Origin: Candidatus Latescibacterota bacterium
Lineage (GTDB): Bacteria > JAAXHH01
Direction of reading: 5' to 3'
Assembly (NCBI GenBank): GCA_022823465.1
Contig: JAJEHX010000053.1
Span: forward strand, 124,001-188,000
DNA: 64,000 nucleotides
A program made the translations under genes and the position numbers. Below the pieces are notes generated by a model. It ran no database searches. It was not told where the DNA came from and saw only the letters and a list, made by a program, of their open reading frames with translations. Each line of letters starts with the position of its first letter. The stretch's first letter is position 1. This document shows, one piece after another, positions 36,528 to 45,847 of the stretch.

Positions 36528-38477
36528 CTACGGGAGGGGTTGGGAATCGGCGTAGCTCCACGTCGACCATGTCGCCTCGATCAGTTCCTTGCGCCGTGTC
36601 GGATCGTCGAGGACCACGCCGAGCCAGACTTCGGCCATCTCGTCTTCTGACTTCCATCCCCAGGTGAGGTGCCGGGGCGGATCGAAGGGATTGTCGATAT
36701 TATCGGCGGAATTGTCCCACAAGAACCAGGCGTCGAGTTTCGAGCCGGCCGGGATGTGCAGCGGGGTCCGAAGCAGGTAGATATTCTGCCAGCGCAGATC
36801 CCAGTCCTCGACGCCGACTATCGACTGCTGGCGCCCGTCTGGAAAGGTCACGACCACACGGGCCTTCGAACCGACGTAGTGCATGTGAGGCATCACGTCT
36901 AGCAGGCGGAAGCCGACCGGCACGTGCATCGAGACGTGGCGTGTGTAGGACTTCTCCCCCGCCGGGATGCTAAGGTCCTGTGTGCCGATAAGCAGGCCAT
37001 CGACGTATTCGGGGGGCGGCCGATCGGTGAAGTAGAAGCCGATCTGGCTCTGGTCCGTCGTCGATCTGCCGTTCAGCTTGTAATGGATTTCGATCACGAT
37101 ATCGCCGCCTTTGGGCAGCCACAGGCCGATCCCTTCCGGGAGCGTGTACGGCTCCGCGCCCGGCGCCCAGCCGCCGATTCCGAACGAATCCTCGTCGGTG
37201 CCGTCATAGGACATGAAGGACCCGGTGCCGAAAACGGAGAAGCCCGGCGGTTCGTCCTTGGCATCCTCAGCCCGCGCCTTGCCGCTGTAGTCGGCGAAGA
37301 AGTTGGCGTGATGGACCACTGAGGCGTCTCCGGGACGGAAGTCGATGGCGGTGACGGTCCGGTCCCTCGTCAGCCCCGACGGGATGACGAAATAACGGTA
37401 CACGTCGTCCCCGCGGGCTGGCACGTCGAAGGGTTCGGTCATCTGCAACACCAGATCGGGCTGGCCGTGGCGCCAGCCGGGATCCGGCAGCCTGACTTCG
37501 GGCGTGCGGTCTTCGGGCGCGCCTTCAGCGTCTTCGTTTTCTATCCAGGCCTTCAGCAGGTCGATCTGGGTCTTCGACAGATAGCGTTCGTCCCGAAATC
37601 GGCCGTACCGGGGCGCAGGGCGCCAGGGCGGCATCTGGCCTTCGGCGGTCACGAGAGACAGCATGGCGGACCAGAACGAGGCCTGCTCATAGGTCTGCAG
37701 TTCCATTGGCGCGACTCCGCCGACCTGATGACATTCGACGCAGTTGGCGGCGAGGATCGGCGCCACGTCGCGTATATAGGTAACCTTGCGCCGATCGACC
37801 AAGTCCCAGGGTTTGAAGTAGCAGCCGACGGGCAGGGTCACGCGGCCTTCAACCTGCGGATCGTGGGCGACCGCGAACGCTTCCAGGAGGTCGTGGCTTC
37901 GGATCACACGGCGTAATTGTCCGATCCCCTCAAACCGGTCGTCGATCCGACCGCGATAGATCATGCGGTCATGCTCATTGACGACGAAGACCTCGGCCAG
38001 CGTCACCGGGGCGAGGCGCGCCGCAAGATCGCCCGATGGATCCAGGAGGACCGGCGCGCTCAGCCCGAAGTCGTCCCGCAGCTTGCGGGCGTCCGCCCAG
38101 GTGCGTTCGGGGCTGGACACGACCGCGTAGAAATCGATGCCCGCCGCCTCGGCCGCGGCGGCGAAGTCGTTCATCTCGCCCAGATAGCGGGCCGCCACCG
38201 GACATCTGTCGTCGACGAAAACCAGCGCCGCGGGTCCGGGGCCGTTCTCGTCGCCCAGCCGGCGGATGTTGCCGTCGACGTCCAGGAAGCGGGCGCCGAT
38301 GATCCGCGCGAAGCCGTCCGTCAGCGCGCCGGCCTCGCCGATGACCACACCATTTCCCTCCTTTATGCCGTCGTCCTGATTCGCATCGGCCGGTCCGGTT
38401 GCCGGCTGAATGGTCGCGACGAATACCGTTGCCGCGACGACCAGCCCGGCAAATCCCATCAGGAAGTAACGTCGCAT
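36528..38477 (-). CDS. Exported redoxin / cytochrome c / copper type II monooxygenase-like fusion
   Basis: The start ATG 38477 follows AGGAGGGCGACATC; the longer frame to 38621 has no such site. The 649-residue protein has a signal peptide (FLMGFAGLVVAATVFVA), a thioredoxin-fold redoxin domain (about 45-200; RCPVAARYLGEMNDF with C92) and a class I c-type heme motif CVECH (246-250). A PHM/DBH-like Cu domain follows (about 350-640), with VVHHANFF, IVIEIHYKLNG and MPHMHYVGS as copper-ligand candidates. Such multi-domain proteins are recurrent in marine bacteria; the substrate is unknown. The single redoxin Cys suggests electron transfer or peroxidase-like function rather than disulfide exchange. 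Confidence 0.87.
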   Translation of the reverse strand: MRRYFLMGFAGLVVAATVFVATIQPATGPADANQDDGIKEGNGVVIGEAGALTDGFARIIGARFLDVDGNIRRLGDENGPGPAALVFVDDRCPVAARYLGEMNDFAAAAEAAGIDFYAVVSSPERTWADARKLRDDFGLSAPVLLDPSGDLAARLAPVTLAEVFVVNEHDRMIYRGRIDDRFEGIGQLRRVIRSHDLLEAFAVAHDPQVEGRVTLPVGCYFKPWDLVDRRKVTYIRDVAPILAANCVECHQVGGVAPMELQTYEQASFWSAMLSLVTAEGQMPPWRPAPRYGRFRDERYLSKTQIDLLKAWIENEDAEGAPEDRTPEVRLPDPGWRHGQPDLVLQMTEPFDVPARGDDVYRYFVIPSGLTRDRTVTAIDFRPGDASVVHHANFFADYSGKARAEDAKDEPPGFSVFGTGSFMSYDGTDEDSFGIGGWAPGAEPYTLPEGIGLWLPKGGDIVIEIHYKLNGRSTTDQSQIGFYFTDRPPPEYVDGLLIGTQDLSIPAGEKSYTRHVSMHVPVGFRLLDVMPHMHYVGSKARVVVTFPDGRQQSIVGVEDWDLRWQNIYLLRTPLHIPAGSKLDAWFLWDNSADNIDNPFDPPRHLTWGWKSEDEMAEVWLGVVLDDPTRRKELIEATWSTWSYADSQPLP

Positions 38478-38855
38478 GATGTCGCCCTCCTTTCTACGGG
38501 CTTTTTGCCCGCCGAAACGCCAGGTCCGTATCAACCGGAGAGGCCTTATCTTCCGGAGGAGTCGGCAGTTTCCGGAGAGGCCCGCAACCTCGCATTGGCT
38601 CCATATGGTAAAATGCATCACTCATGGATGCCAAGTCAACGAACATGGCAATGCCCGTTCAGGCGGGCCGGCTACTCGCGTAAAGCAGTTGACTTGCCGG
38701 ATCCGACTGGTGAGTATCAGTTGGTTGCTGGATCAGCGGCTTTAGGCTTGACTGGGTTACCTGACGTATGTGATCTTTACACCCGCCAAGCGTGAAACCG
38801 GTTATTTGCTCTCTGACCAGTACTACCCGGTTTAGACAATAGAAGGGAGCAAATC
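38478..38855. other. Intergenic region with CCGGAGAGGCC repeats
   Basis: About 380 bp between divergent genes. Near the monooxygenase end, CCGGAGAGGCC-like units recur with about 18-bp spacing (38535-38585). No ORF of its own is convincing. Confidence 0.55.
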
Positions 38856-39323
38856 ATGAGGCAACCAAAGGGCGCCATGACCATTCCCCAGCTGAAGCGC
38901 AAACTGCGTCAACTCAAGCAGACCGAGTGCCGCATCCGGTTCAGGACCCGTCCGCAGGAAGCCCACCAGACGCTGGTCTGGGACACGTTCTTCTCCACCC
39001 GGTCCACGGACGACGCCGGGGTAGCGTATTCCTTGAACAAACTCGCGAAGATGGATCACGACGAGATCAAGAAGGTCTACGAGGCCTTCTTCTACCGCGT
39101 CTACTTCCAGTATTTCAAGGAACACGGCCTGTCCATGGCCGACGCGTATGACCCGGGACTGCTCTCCCTCCTGGGTCTGCCGCCCTATGCCACGCTCCAG
39201 GACATCAAAAGCCGGTACCGGGAACTGGCCCAGGTCCATCATCCGGACCACGGGGGCGACCACGACGCCTTCATCGAGGTCGTGGACGCCTATGAGCGGC
39301 TGACGGACAAGGGCCGCCCTTGA
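38856..39323 (+). CDS. J-domain protein (C-terminal DnaJ domain)
   Basis: The 155-residue protein starts MRQPKGAMTIPQLKRKLRQL (GGGAG 7 bases upstream). It ends with a J-domain, SLLGLPPYATLQDIKSRYRE and LAQVHHPDHGGDHDAFIEVV, with the HPD motif intact. The middle (residues about 20-105) is a helical domain I do not recognise. It would recruit and stimulate a DnaK partner for a client bound by the N-terminal part. The J-domain at the C-terminus marks the type III class. Confidence 0.87.
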   Translation: MRQPKGAMTIPQLKRKLRQLKQTECRIRFRTRPQEAHQTLVWDTFFSTRSTDDAGVAYSLNKLAKMDHDEIKKVYEAFFYRVYFQYFKEHGLSMADAYDPGLLSLLGLPPYATLQDIKSRYRELAQVHHPDHGGDHDAFIEVVDAYERLTDKGRP

Positions 39324-39491
39324 TCTTCCCGCGAAAACCCGCCATATTCATAGCATCCGGTTCGAACCGCACGTGCGGTTTCCCGATCCGACCGCGTGCG
39401 TTGTTTCCTAAATGAACGTATGCGCGGTTTTCCGGTCAAACGCGGCAAATCCCCGTTTAACCTGACTTCGTGTATCCCGCAGGAGCCTCCC

Positions 39492-41375
39492 ATGAAACCC
39501 GTGCCATGCCCCGTCTTCTTCGTCGGTCTGATCCTCTTCGTCCTCCTGCCCGGATCGGTTTTCGGCCAGGGCAACGCCGACGCGCGGTACATCGTCGAAA
39601 ACTATGAGAAGATGGAGCGCTACGTCCCCATGCGCGACGGGGCCAGGTTGTTCACCTCCATCTACGTGCCGAAGGACGATGCGCGGACCTATCCCATCCT
39701 GCTGCAGCGTACGCCCTACAGCGTGGCGCCCTACGGGGCGGCGTACAAGTCGCGGATAGGACCGTCCATGCTCTTCGCCCGCGAGGGATACATCATCGTG
39801 TACCAGGACGTGCGCGGCCGCATGATGTCGGAAGGGGAATTCGAGGCCGTGCGTCCCCACGATCCGGACAAGGCGTCGGACGCCGACATCGACGAGAGCA
39901 CCGATACCTACGATACGGTCTCCTGGCTGCTCGAAAACGTGCCCAATCACAACGGCCGCGTGGGCGTATGGGGCATTTCGGCGCCGGGCTTCTACGCCAC
40001 CCACGCCCTGATCGACGCCCATCCCGCCGTGAAGATCGTTTCCCCCCAGGCGCCGGTGACCGACTGGTGGATCGGCGACGACCGCCACCACAACGGCGCG
40101 TTCCAGCTGCAGGCGAGCTTCAGTTTCCTGTCCTTCTACGGCGCACCGCGTCCCGCGCCCACGACCCGGCGGGCCACGGGCTTCCGGGACTACGGCACGC
40201 CGGACGGATACCGCTGGTACCTGGATCTCGGGCCTCTGTCGAACGTCAACGAGAAATACCTGCACGGGGAGAACAAGATCTGGAACGCCATGATGGAGCA
40301 TCCGGACTACGACGAGTTCTGGCAGGCCCGCACGCCGCTGCCCCACCTGAAAGGCGTGAAGCCGGCGGTGCTCGTGGTGGGCGGGTTCTTCGACGCCCAG
40401 GACCTGTACGGCCCGCTGAAGACATACGCCGCCGTGGAAAACAACAACCCGGGCATCGTGAACCACCTCGTCATGGGACCGTGGTGGCACGGCGGGTGGG
40501 CGCGGGGCAGCGGCCTGCGGTACCAGGACATCTATTTCGGACAGCCCACGGCGGCGCATTACCGGGAAGCCATCGAACTGCCCTTTTTCAACCACTACCT
40601 TAAGGACGGCCCCGATCCGCAGCTGCCTGAAGCCAGCATCTTCATCACGGGTTCGAACCAGTGGCACGCCTTCGAACACTGGCCGCCCGGGGAGGCGCGC
40701 GAGGCGAACCTCTACCTGGCGCCCGACGGCGGCCTGTCCTTCGACCGGCCAACGGGCGTGGACGACTACGCCGAGTACGTCAGCGATCCCGCGAAACCCG
40801 TGCCCCACACCTCCCAGATCGTCATAAACCGGGACGACCGGTACCTCATCCAGGACCAGCGGTTCGCGGCATCCCGCACGGACGTGCTGGTCTTCGAGTC
40901 GGATGTGCTTGAGAAGGACGTCACCGTGGCGGGCGATCTCTTCGCTAACCTCTACGTTTCCACGACGGGAGAGGACGCGGATTTCATCGTCAAGCTGATC
41001 GACGTGTACCCCGATACGGCGAGCTACGCGGGCGAGAATCCCATGAACGTGGAAATGGGCGGGTTTCAGCTCATGGTGCGGGGCGAGGTCATGCGGGCGC
41101 GGTACCGCAACAGTTTCACCTATCCCGAGCCCATGAGGCCGGACAATATCACGCATATCGAATTCGACATGCAGGACGTGGCTCATACTTTCAAGGCGGG
41201 GCACCGCATGATGGTACAGGTGCAGAGTTCGTGGTTCCCCATGGTCGACCGCAATCCCCAAACCTGGGTCCCAAGTATCTACGAGGCAAAGGAAGCGGAC
41301 TACCAGGCGGCCACGCACCGGGTTTACTTCTCCCGAAACGCGCCTTCCCACCTGAGGATGAAGGTGCTGGAGTGA
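39492..41375 (+). CDS. Secreted CocE/NonD-family serine hydrolase
   Basis: ATG 39492 follows AGGAG and gives 627 residues with a signal peptide MKPVPCPVFFVGLILFVLLP. The alpha/beta hydrolase of X-Pro dipeptidyl-peptidase S15 type has VGVWGISAPGFYATHALIDA (nucleophile Ser), VGGFFDAQDLYGP (Asp) and MGPWWHGGW (His). The C-terminal jellyroll (about 430-627) includes GDLFANLYVSTTGEDADFIV, as in CocE. It hydrolyses an acyl ester or amide in the periplasm; the substrate is unknown. Confidence 0.92.
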   Translation: MKPVPCPVFFVGLILFVLLPGSVFGQGNADARYIVENYEKMERYVPMRDGARLFTSIYVPKDDARTYPILLQRTPYSVAPYGAAYKSRIGPSMLFAREGYIIVYQDVRGRMMSEGEFEAVRPHDPDKASDADIDESTDTYDTVSWLLENVPNHNGRVGVWGISAPGFYATHALIDAHPAVKIVSPQAPVTDWWIGDDRHHNGAFQLQASFSFLSFYGAPRPAPTTRRATGFRDYGTPDGYRWYLDLGPLSNVNEKYLHGENKIWNAMMEHPDYDEFWQARTPLPHLKGVKPAVLVVGGFFDAQDLYGPLKTYAAVENNNPGIVNHLVMGPWWHGGWARGSGLRYQDIYFGQPTAAHYREAIELPFFNHYLKDGPDPQLPEASIFITGSNQWHAFEHWPPGEAREANLYLAPDGGLSFDRPTGVDDYAEYVSDPAKPVPHTSQIVINRDDRYLIQDQRFAASRTDVLVFESDVLEKDVTVAGDLFANLYVSTTGEDADFIVKLIDVYPDTASYAGENPMNVEMGGFQLMVRGEVMRARYRNSFTYPEPMRPDNITHIEFDMQDVAHTFKAGHRMMVQVQSSWFPMVDRNPQTWVPSIYEAKEADYQAATHRVYFSRNAPSHLRMKVLE

Positions 41376-41378
41376 GGA

Positions 41379-42509
41379 TCAGACGAAATTGAATCCGTAC
41401 CACGGAAGTTGCAGGGGTAAGACGCGCTCAAGCGCGGCCCGAAGCGGACCGGGTGGGATCGTCTGGAGCGGATCCTCGTCGGGTTCGACAACGCCGAAGA
41501 CCAGCGCGCCCAGATCGCTCGCCGAAACCGCGTGTTCCTGCCCGCCGATCCGGAACACCACCGACTCTCTTGAAATTTCCCATGTCAAGGTACCCGGTCC
41601 CAGTACGTCCCCAATATAACCATCGAACACTTGCAGCAGCATTTCCGGTTGCAGGACGAGGACCGTACCCGTGAATCCCTGGGGTGCCGCGGTCACGTCG
41701 TGAGGACGAAGGAGTGAAGCCAGTTCGCGGTCGGTAGCCCCGGTCACGATCTCGATGGCGTCCACGCCATAGCGGTCGTAGAGATCCGGCAGGGCCCGCA
41801 ATAGCGCCGATCGGGATCCCGCGATCTCCGCCAGCCTCGCCCTCCTTGCTTCGTCTTCCCGGTCGGGCCGGCGCTTCTGGACGCCCGCGTAGGCGACCAG
41901 GCGGCCTCCCTCGCGAACCACTACGGTTTCTCCGTCCCGGTCACAGATCCATCCGGCGTCTACCGCGGTCCCGAGATCGGCCGCCGACCGCACGTACCGG
42001 CTGGGTTCTTCCGCGTAGAGACGCGTCATCTCGGACAGGTCCGTCACTTCCGCCCGGCGGATATCCGTTTCACTCGCGGTCAGCACGTCCCTGGGCACCG
42101 TGTACAGGGCGTATCGTCCGATGCGCTTCGCACCCAGGCGGGTGTAAAGCCCTCTGCCGCCCGATATGGGCATGAGCACGGCGTCCCGTTCGACGGCTTT
42201 GCGGATCGCCGCCTCCATCAGCCGGGTCGCCAGTCCCTGCCCCCGGTGAGACGCGTAGGTCGCCACCGCGCCGATGCTCATGGTGGACATCCGGCAGCCG
42301 AGCACGGAGATGTCCCGCGTCAACGCGCCCACGTGGGAGACCACGACCCCTTCGTCGACCATGACGAAGAGGTCATCGTAATTCCCGGGTGCGAACAGGA
42401 GGGGATACTGTTCCTCCATCCTCCCGGCGCCGTCGCTTCGGAAAACGGTGTTGACCAGGGCGCAAAGCGATTCGAACTCCCGCGCCTTCAATCCCCTGGG
42501 ACCTTCCAC
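41379..42509 (-). CDS. GNAT-family N-acetyltransferase, 376 aa
   Basis: GTG at 42509 has GGAG 9 bases upstream. The first half is a GNAT domain with the acetyl-CoA signature AVATYASHRGQGLATRLMEA and STMSIGAV just before. The second half is longer than a simple GNAT, with a domain resembling the C-terminal sterol-carrier-like fold of the Eis type (FDGYIGDVLGPGTLTWEISR, EHAVSASDLGALVFG). The substrate is unknown; the size (about 380-400) fits Eis-like enzymes. It is convergent with the CocE-like gene, with only 3 bases between their ends. Confidence 0.85.
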   Translation of the reverse strand: MEGPRGLKAREFESLCALVNTVFRSDGAGRMEEQYPLLFAPGNYDDLFVMVDEGVVVSHVGALTRDISVLGCRMSTMSIGAVATYASHRGQGLATRLMEAAIRKAVERDAVLMPISGGRGLYTRLGAKRIGRYALYTVPRDVLTASETDIRRAEVTDLSEMTRLYAEEPSRYVRSAADLGTAVDAGWICDRDGETVVVREGGRLVAYAGVQKRRPDREDEARRARLAEIAGSRSALLRALPDLYDRYGVDAIEIVTGATDRELASLLRPHDVTAAPQGFTGTVLVLQPEMLLQVFDGYIGDVLGPGTLTWEISRESVVFRIGGQEHAVSASDLGALVFGVVEPDEDPLQTIPPGPLRAALERVLPLQLPWYGFNFV

Positions 42510-42612
42510 TTTCTATACTCCTCCGTTTGGTCTTCCTGCTATAGCATACTCCGTTCGAAATCCCTGCTTTCGCACACGACACGTATCAACGATATGACCG
42601 GTCGTGTTGGAT

Positions 42613-43716
42613 TCATTGGTCCGCGATCCACGCCGAACCGTAGTCGTTATCGGGCTCACGATACACGCTGTGGGCGTGATCCACAGTGTCTTCGCCGTTT
42701 TGAATCGCGTATTCGAGCACCAGGGACGGTCCGGTCACGCGGAAATACGCCGCGCCCAGGACATCCTGCCGTCCCCACCATCCAAAGTATGTGTCCTCGA
42801 TTTCGGCCACCACGGACTTCATTTTTTCGGCATAGTCGTCATTGTTCATGAAACCAAGACGGGCCTCGATTACATTCAGGAGCAGCGTTCTCTGCCTGGC
42901 GGTAAGTTCGCTGCCCTTAATGCCTTCCGGCGCAACGGTCGCACCATCCTTTCCTGGACCCAGCACGAGGTCGATAGGGTGCTCTGCGCGAACGGCTTTT
43001 TCTCTCTGTTCGTCTGTAAGCCCATCCATGAACGCCTGCGCTGCTGCAGTTTCCTTTTGCGGTATGAAAATGTCGTCGCCGTCAAGGCGCAAATGCAGCG
43101 GCTGGCCGCCGGTCAGCATCGGCGAAAAGGAAACGTCCGGTCCGAATACTGTGGCGTTTATGGCGAGATGGTGCCCGCCGAACTGAAACATCCAGGGCGC
43201 TGTAGTGGACGGTTCACCGAGAAATGCGGTATAGAAGTACGCACTGCCGTATTTCATAACGCCAGCCACGTCTCCCGAGACCAGCATATCTTCCGCGGCT
43301 AATTGATAATTGACGTTTTTGACTCCTTCTTCACTCAGGAGCTTTCCAAGGAACCCGTCGAGACTCACCCGCTGTAATTCAGTAAGCGTGCCGAGCTTTA
43401 CACCTCCACGCGGAACCATGCCTTCAGGAAAGTTGGACCAATTCGAGCGCTGTGCGTTGTCGGTAAACCGATAGGTCGCCGCCTGTCTCTGATTGTCGTC
43501 CAGGGTGTTCAGAAAGCGCCTGGCAGCCGCCACGATGGCCACAGTCTTCTTGTCTGCCGCAGGCACGTCGTGAGCGGGCCTGATATTCATCTCTACAGAT
43601 GAGGGAACCGCTCCAAAAAACACCCGGGTTGCTATATCGGGGCGAAACAACAGGAAGACGAAGATTGCGGCAACGACAACCACGGTACCCAATAGGTAGA
43701 TCAATACGCGTTTCAT
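42613..43716 (-). CDS. DUF3500 protein with N-terminal membrane anchor
   Basis: ATG 43716 follows AGGA; the frame to 43752 has none. The start MKRVLIYLLGTVVVVAAIFV gives one transmembrane segment or uncleaved signal. The rest fits DUF3500, with NWSNFPEGMVPRGGVKLGTL, MFQFGGHHLAINATVFGPDV, FSPMLTGGQPLHL and YLGWWG-like segments. DUF3500 is common in Planctomycetes and other marine bacteria, and its function is not established. It stands between two promoters and is convergent with no gene. The HH pair in GGHHLAIN may be functional. Confidence 0.85.
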   Translation of the reverse strand: MKRVLIYLLGTVVVVAAIFVFLLFRPDIATRVFFGAVPSSVEMNIRPAHDVPAADKKTVAIVAAARRFLNTLDDNQRQAATYRFTDNAQRSNWSNFPEGMVPRGGVKLGTLTELQRVSLDGFLGKLLSEEGVKNVNYQLAAEDMLVSGDVAGVMKYGSAYFYTAFLGEPSTTAPWMFQFGGHHLAINATVFGPDVSFSPMLTGGQPLHLRLDGDDIFIPQKETAAAQAFMDGLTDEQREKAVRAEHPIDLVLGPGKDGATVAPEGIKGSELTARQRTLLLNVIEARLGFMNNDDYAEKMKSVVAEIEDTYFGWWGRQDVLGAAYFRVTGPSLVLEYAIQNGEDTVDHAHSVYREPDNDYGSAWIADQ

Positions 43717-43996
43717 AGATCCCGTCCTGCGGCATTCATCCGCTGCCATCACCCGCTACGCTCCGGATCAGTTTATCGCCCGCCGCGGGCCGTGCCGGTT
43801 CATCGCCCACCGCAGTCCGGACCGGTGCATCGACCGTCAGCCTCCTTTGACAAACGGTCTTCGAACTATATATTTCCGATGGAATGGGGTGTCAAGAACG
43901 ACGGCGGCCCCGCACGCGACCGTACGGTCCGATCGGCAGGATTTGCCAGGCAACGAAAACACGGCGCCTCCAAACAACCCCGGCCTCTTCCAGCCC

Positions 43997-44683
43997 ATGT
44001 ACATCTCCGAGATCTTCCATTCCATACAGGGCGAGGGCCTGCTGACCGGCGTCCCGTCGGTTTTCATCCGCACCTCCGGATGCAACCTGCGCTGCCGGTG
44101 GTGCGATACGCCGTACACGTCCTGGTCGCCCGAGGGCGATGAGCGGTCCGTAGACGAGATCATGACGGGTATCGCCGGCTTTCCGTCGCGTCACGCCGTA
44201 ATTACGGGCGGTGAACCCCTCCTCATGAAAGATCTGCCCGAACTGACCAAAGCCCTGGGTGCCGCGGGATACCACGTTACCATCGAAACCGCCGGTACCG
44301 TCTATACCGAGCTGCGTTGCGACCTGGCCTCCATCAGCCCCAAACTGTCCAACTCCACGCCCTGGACCGAAGAAGACGGGAAGTACGCCCGGAACCACGA
44401 ACGGCTCAGGATCAACCTGCCGGTCCTCGGCAGGTTCATGGCGGCATACCCTTACCAGCTGAAGTTCGTGGTCGACCGGCAGGAGGATCTGGACGAAGTC
44501 GAATCGCTTATCGCGGACCTGGGCGAAGTCGATCGCACGCGGGTGCTCCTCATGCCCCAGGGTCGCACCGCCGGGGAGTTGAGCAGCCGGGGTGCGTGGG
44601 TCGCCGAGGCCTGCAAATCCCGCGGCTTCCGGTACTGTCCCCGGGTCCACATCGATCTCTACGGGGACACCCGCGGGACCTGA
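43997..44683 (+). CDS. queE: 7-carboxy-7-deazaguanine synthase (radical SAM)
   Basis: The 228-residue protein starts MYISEIFHSIQGEGLLTGVP and has the radical SAM triad CNLRCRWCDTPY (CxxxCxxC), then HAVITGGEPLLMKDLPELTK and THVTIETAGT-like SAM-binding strands. It makes the CDG intermediate of preQ0/queuosine. The upstream frame to 43847 adds 50 residues without family likeness and lacks a better ribosome binding site. QueC/D/F are not in the window, so the pathway is split. Confidence 0.93.
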   Translation: MYISEIFHSIQGEGLLTGVPSVFIRTSGCNLRCRWCDTPYTSWSPEGDERSVDEIMTGIAGFPSRHAVITGGEPLLMKDLPELTKALGAAGYHVTIETAGTVYTELRCDLASISPKLSNSTPWTEEDGKYARNHERLRINLPVLGRFMAAYPYQLKFVVDRQEDLDEVESLIADLGEVDRTRVLLMPQGRTAGELSSRGAWVAEACKSRGFRYCPRVHIDLYGDTRGT

Positions 44684-44878
44684 CGCAAGGCCATTTCTTG
44701 CTTGTTTTTCAGCCCCTTACGACATATCTTTTGCGCTTGTGTCCCAAGCCGGTGTGCGGACGGTTTCGTCCGGAATCGAGACGATAGACCGGCCTTTGGA
44801 CTTTAATGATCTACTTCGGATTGTAACGGGTCAAATGAAGCGGCGGCCATGAACCGCCCTAATCATCCTGGAGTATAC

Positions 44879-45847
44879 ATGAACGACCCTGGCAGGGACT
44901 GGGACCGGGGACTCGTCAGCTATCCCGATCCCAACGTGGAGATCATCGACCCCAGGTTCAGTCCCTACGTGCTTCACACGGCGGGGATCGAGCGGCTGTT
45001 CACCGGGACGCGGTGGTCGGAAGGCCCCGTCTGGATCGGCGACGCCCGGTGCCTGGTGTGGAGCGACATTCCCAACAACCGCATGCTGCGCTGGGACGAA
45101 GAGACCGGCGCGGTGAGCGTGTATCGCAAGCCGTCCAACAACACCAACGGCAACACGCGGGACCGGGAGGGCCGGCTGGTCTCCTGTGAGCACGACGCCC
45201 GGCGGGTGACGCGCACGGAGCATGACGGGACGATAACCGTGCTGATCGACCGGTTCGACGGCAAGCGGCTCAACGCGCCGAACGACGTGGTGGTGCATTC
45301 CGACGGCTCGGTGTGGTTCACAGATCCCGGTTACGGCATCCTGATGAACTACGAAGGACACAGGGCCGAATCCGAGCAGCCCACCCGGGTGTACCGGCTG
45401 GATCCGGTTACGGGCGGTGCGACCGTCATTGCCGACGACTTCCTGAGACCCAACGGGATCTGCTTCTCGCCCGACGAGTCACGTCTATACGTTGTAGATA
45501 CAGGCGCTTCCCACGACCCCGACGGTCCGGCCCATATCCGCGTGCTGGATATTGAAGGCGGCCGTGCGGTGCGGTCGCGGGTCTTCGCCGACATGAAACC
45601 GGCCTCTTCCGATGGCGTCCGGACGGACGTGGACGGCAACCTGTGGGCCGCTTCGGGCTGGGGCGGATCCGAAACGAACGGTGTGGTCTGCTTCTCGCCG
45701 GAAGGCGAACGGCTGGGCATGATCCACCTGCCCGAGCCCTGCGCCAACCTGTGCTTCGGCGGCGTGAAGAAGAACCGCCTGTTCATGACCGCCAGCCAGT
45801 CCCTGTACGCCCTTTACGTCGAAGCCCAGGGGGTGCAGCGACCGTGA
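44879..45847 (+). CDS. SMP-30/gluconolactonase/LRE-family lactonase
   Basis: ATG 44879 (GGAG 6 bases upstream) is preferred to ATG 44849. The six-bladed beta-propeller of the SMP-30 family has the conserved metal ligands: E in TRWSEGPVWIGD, N and D around RLNAPNDVVVHSDGSVWFTD, and D in ADMKPASSDGVRTDVDG. It hydrolyses sugar lactones such as gluconolactone. It is the first of four genes with 4- or 19-base overlaps, so it is likely cotranscribed with the HAD, kinase and lipoprotein genes. Confidence 0.93.
   Translation: MNDPGRDWDRGLVSYPDPNVEIIDPRFSPYVLHTAGIERLFTGTRWSEGPVWIGDARCLVWSDIPNNRMLRWDEETGAVSVYRKPSNNTNGNTRDREGRLVSCEHDARRVTRTEHDGTITVLIDRFDGKRLNAPNDVVVHSDGSVWFTDPGYGILMNYEGHRAESEQPTRVYRLDPVTGGATVIADDFLRPNGICFSPDESRLYVVDTGASHDPDGPAHIRVLDIEGGRAVRSRVFADMKPASSDGVRTDVDGNLWAASGWGGSETNGVVCFSPEGERLGMIHLPEPCANLCFGGVKKNRLFMTASQSLYALYVEAQGVQRP

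Noticed and set aside
39408-41351. Long minus-strand frame (647 codons) opposite the CocE-like hydrolase
   Set aside because: GC-rich antisense shadow of a clear gene; composition is His/Val/Arg-rich without domain likeness.
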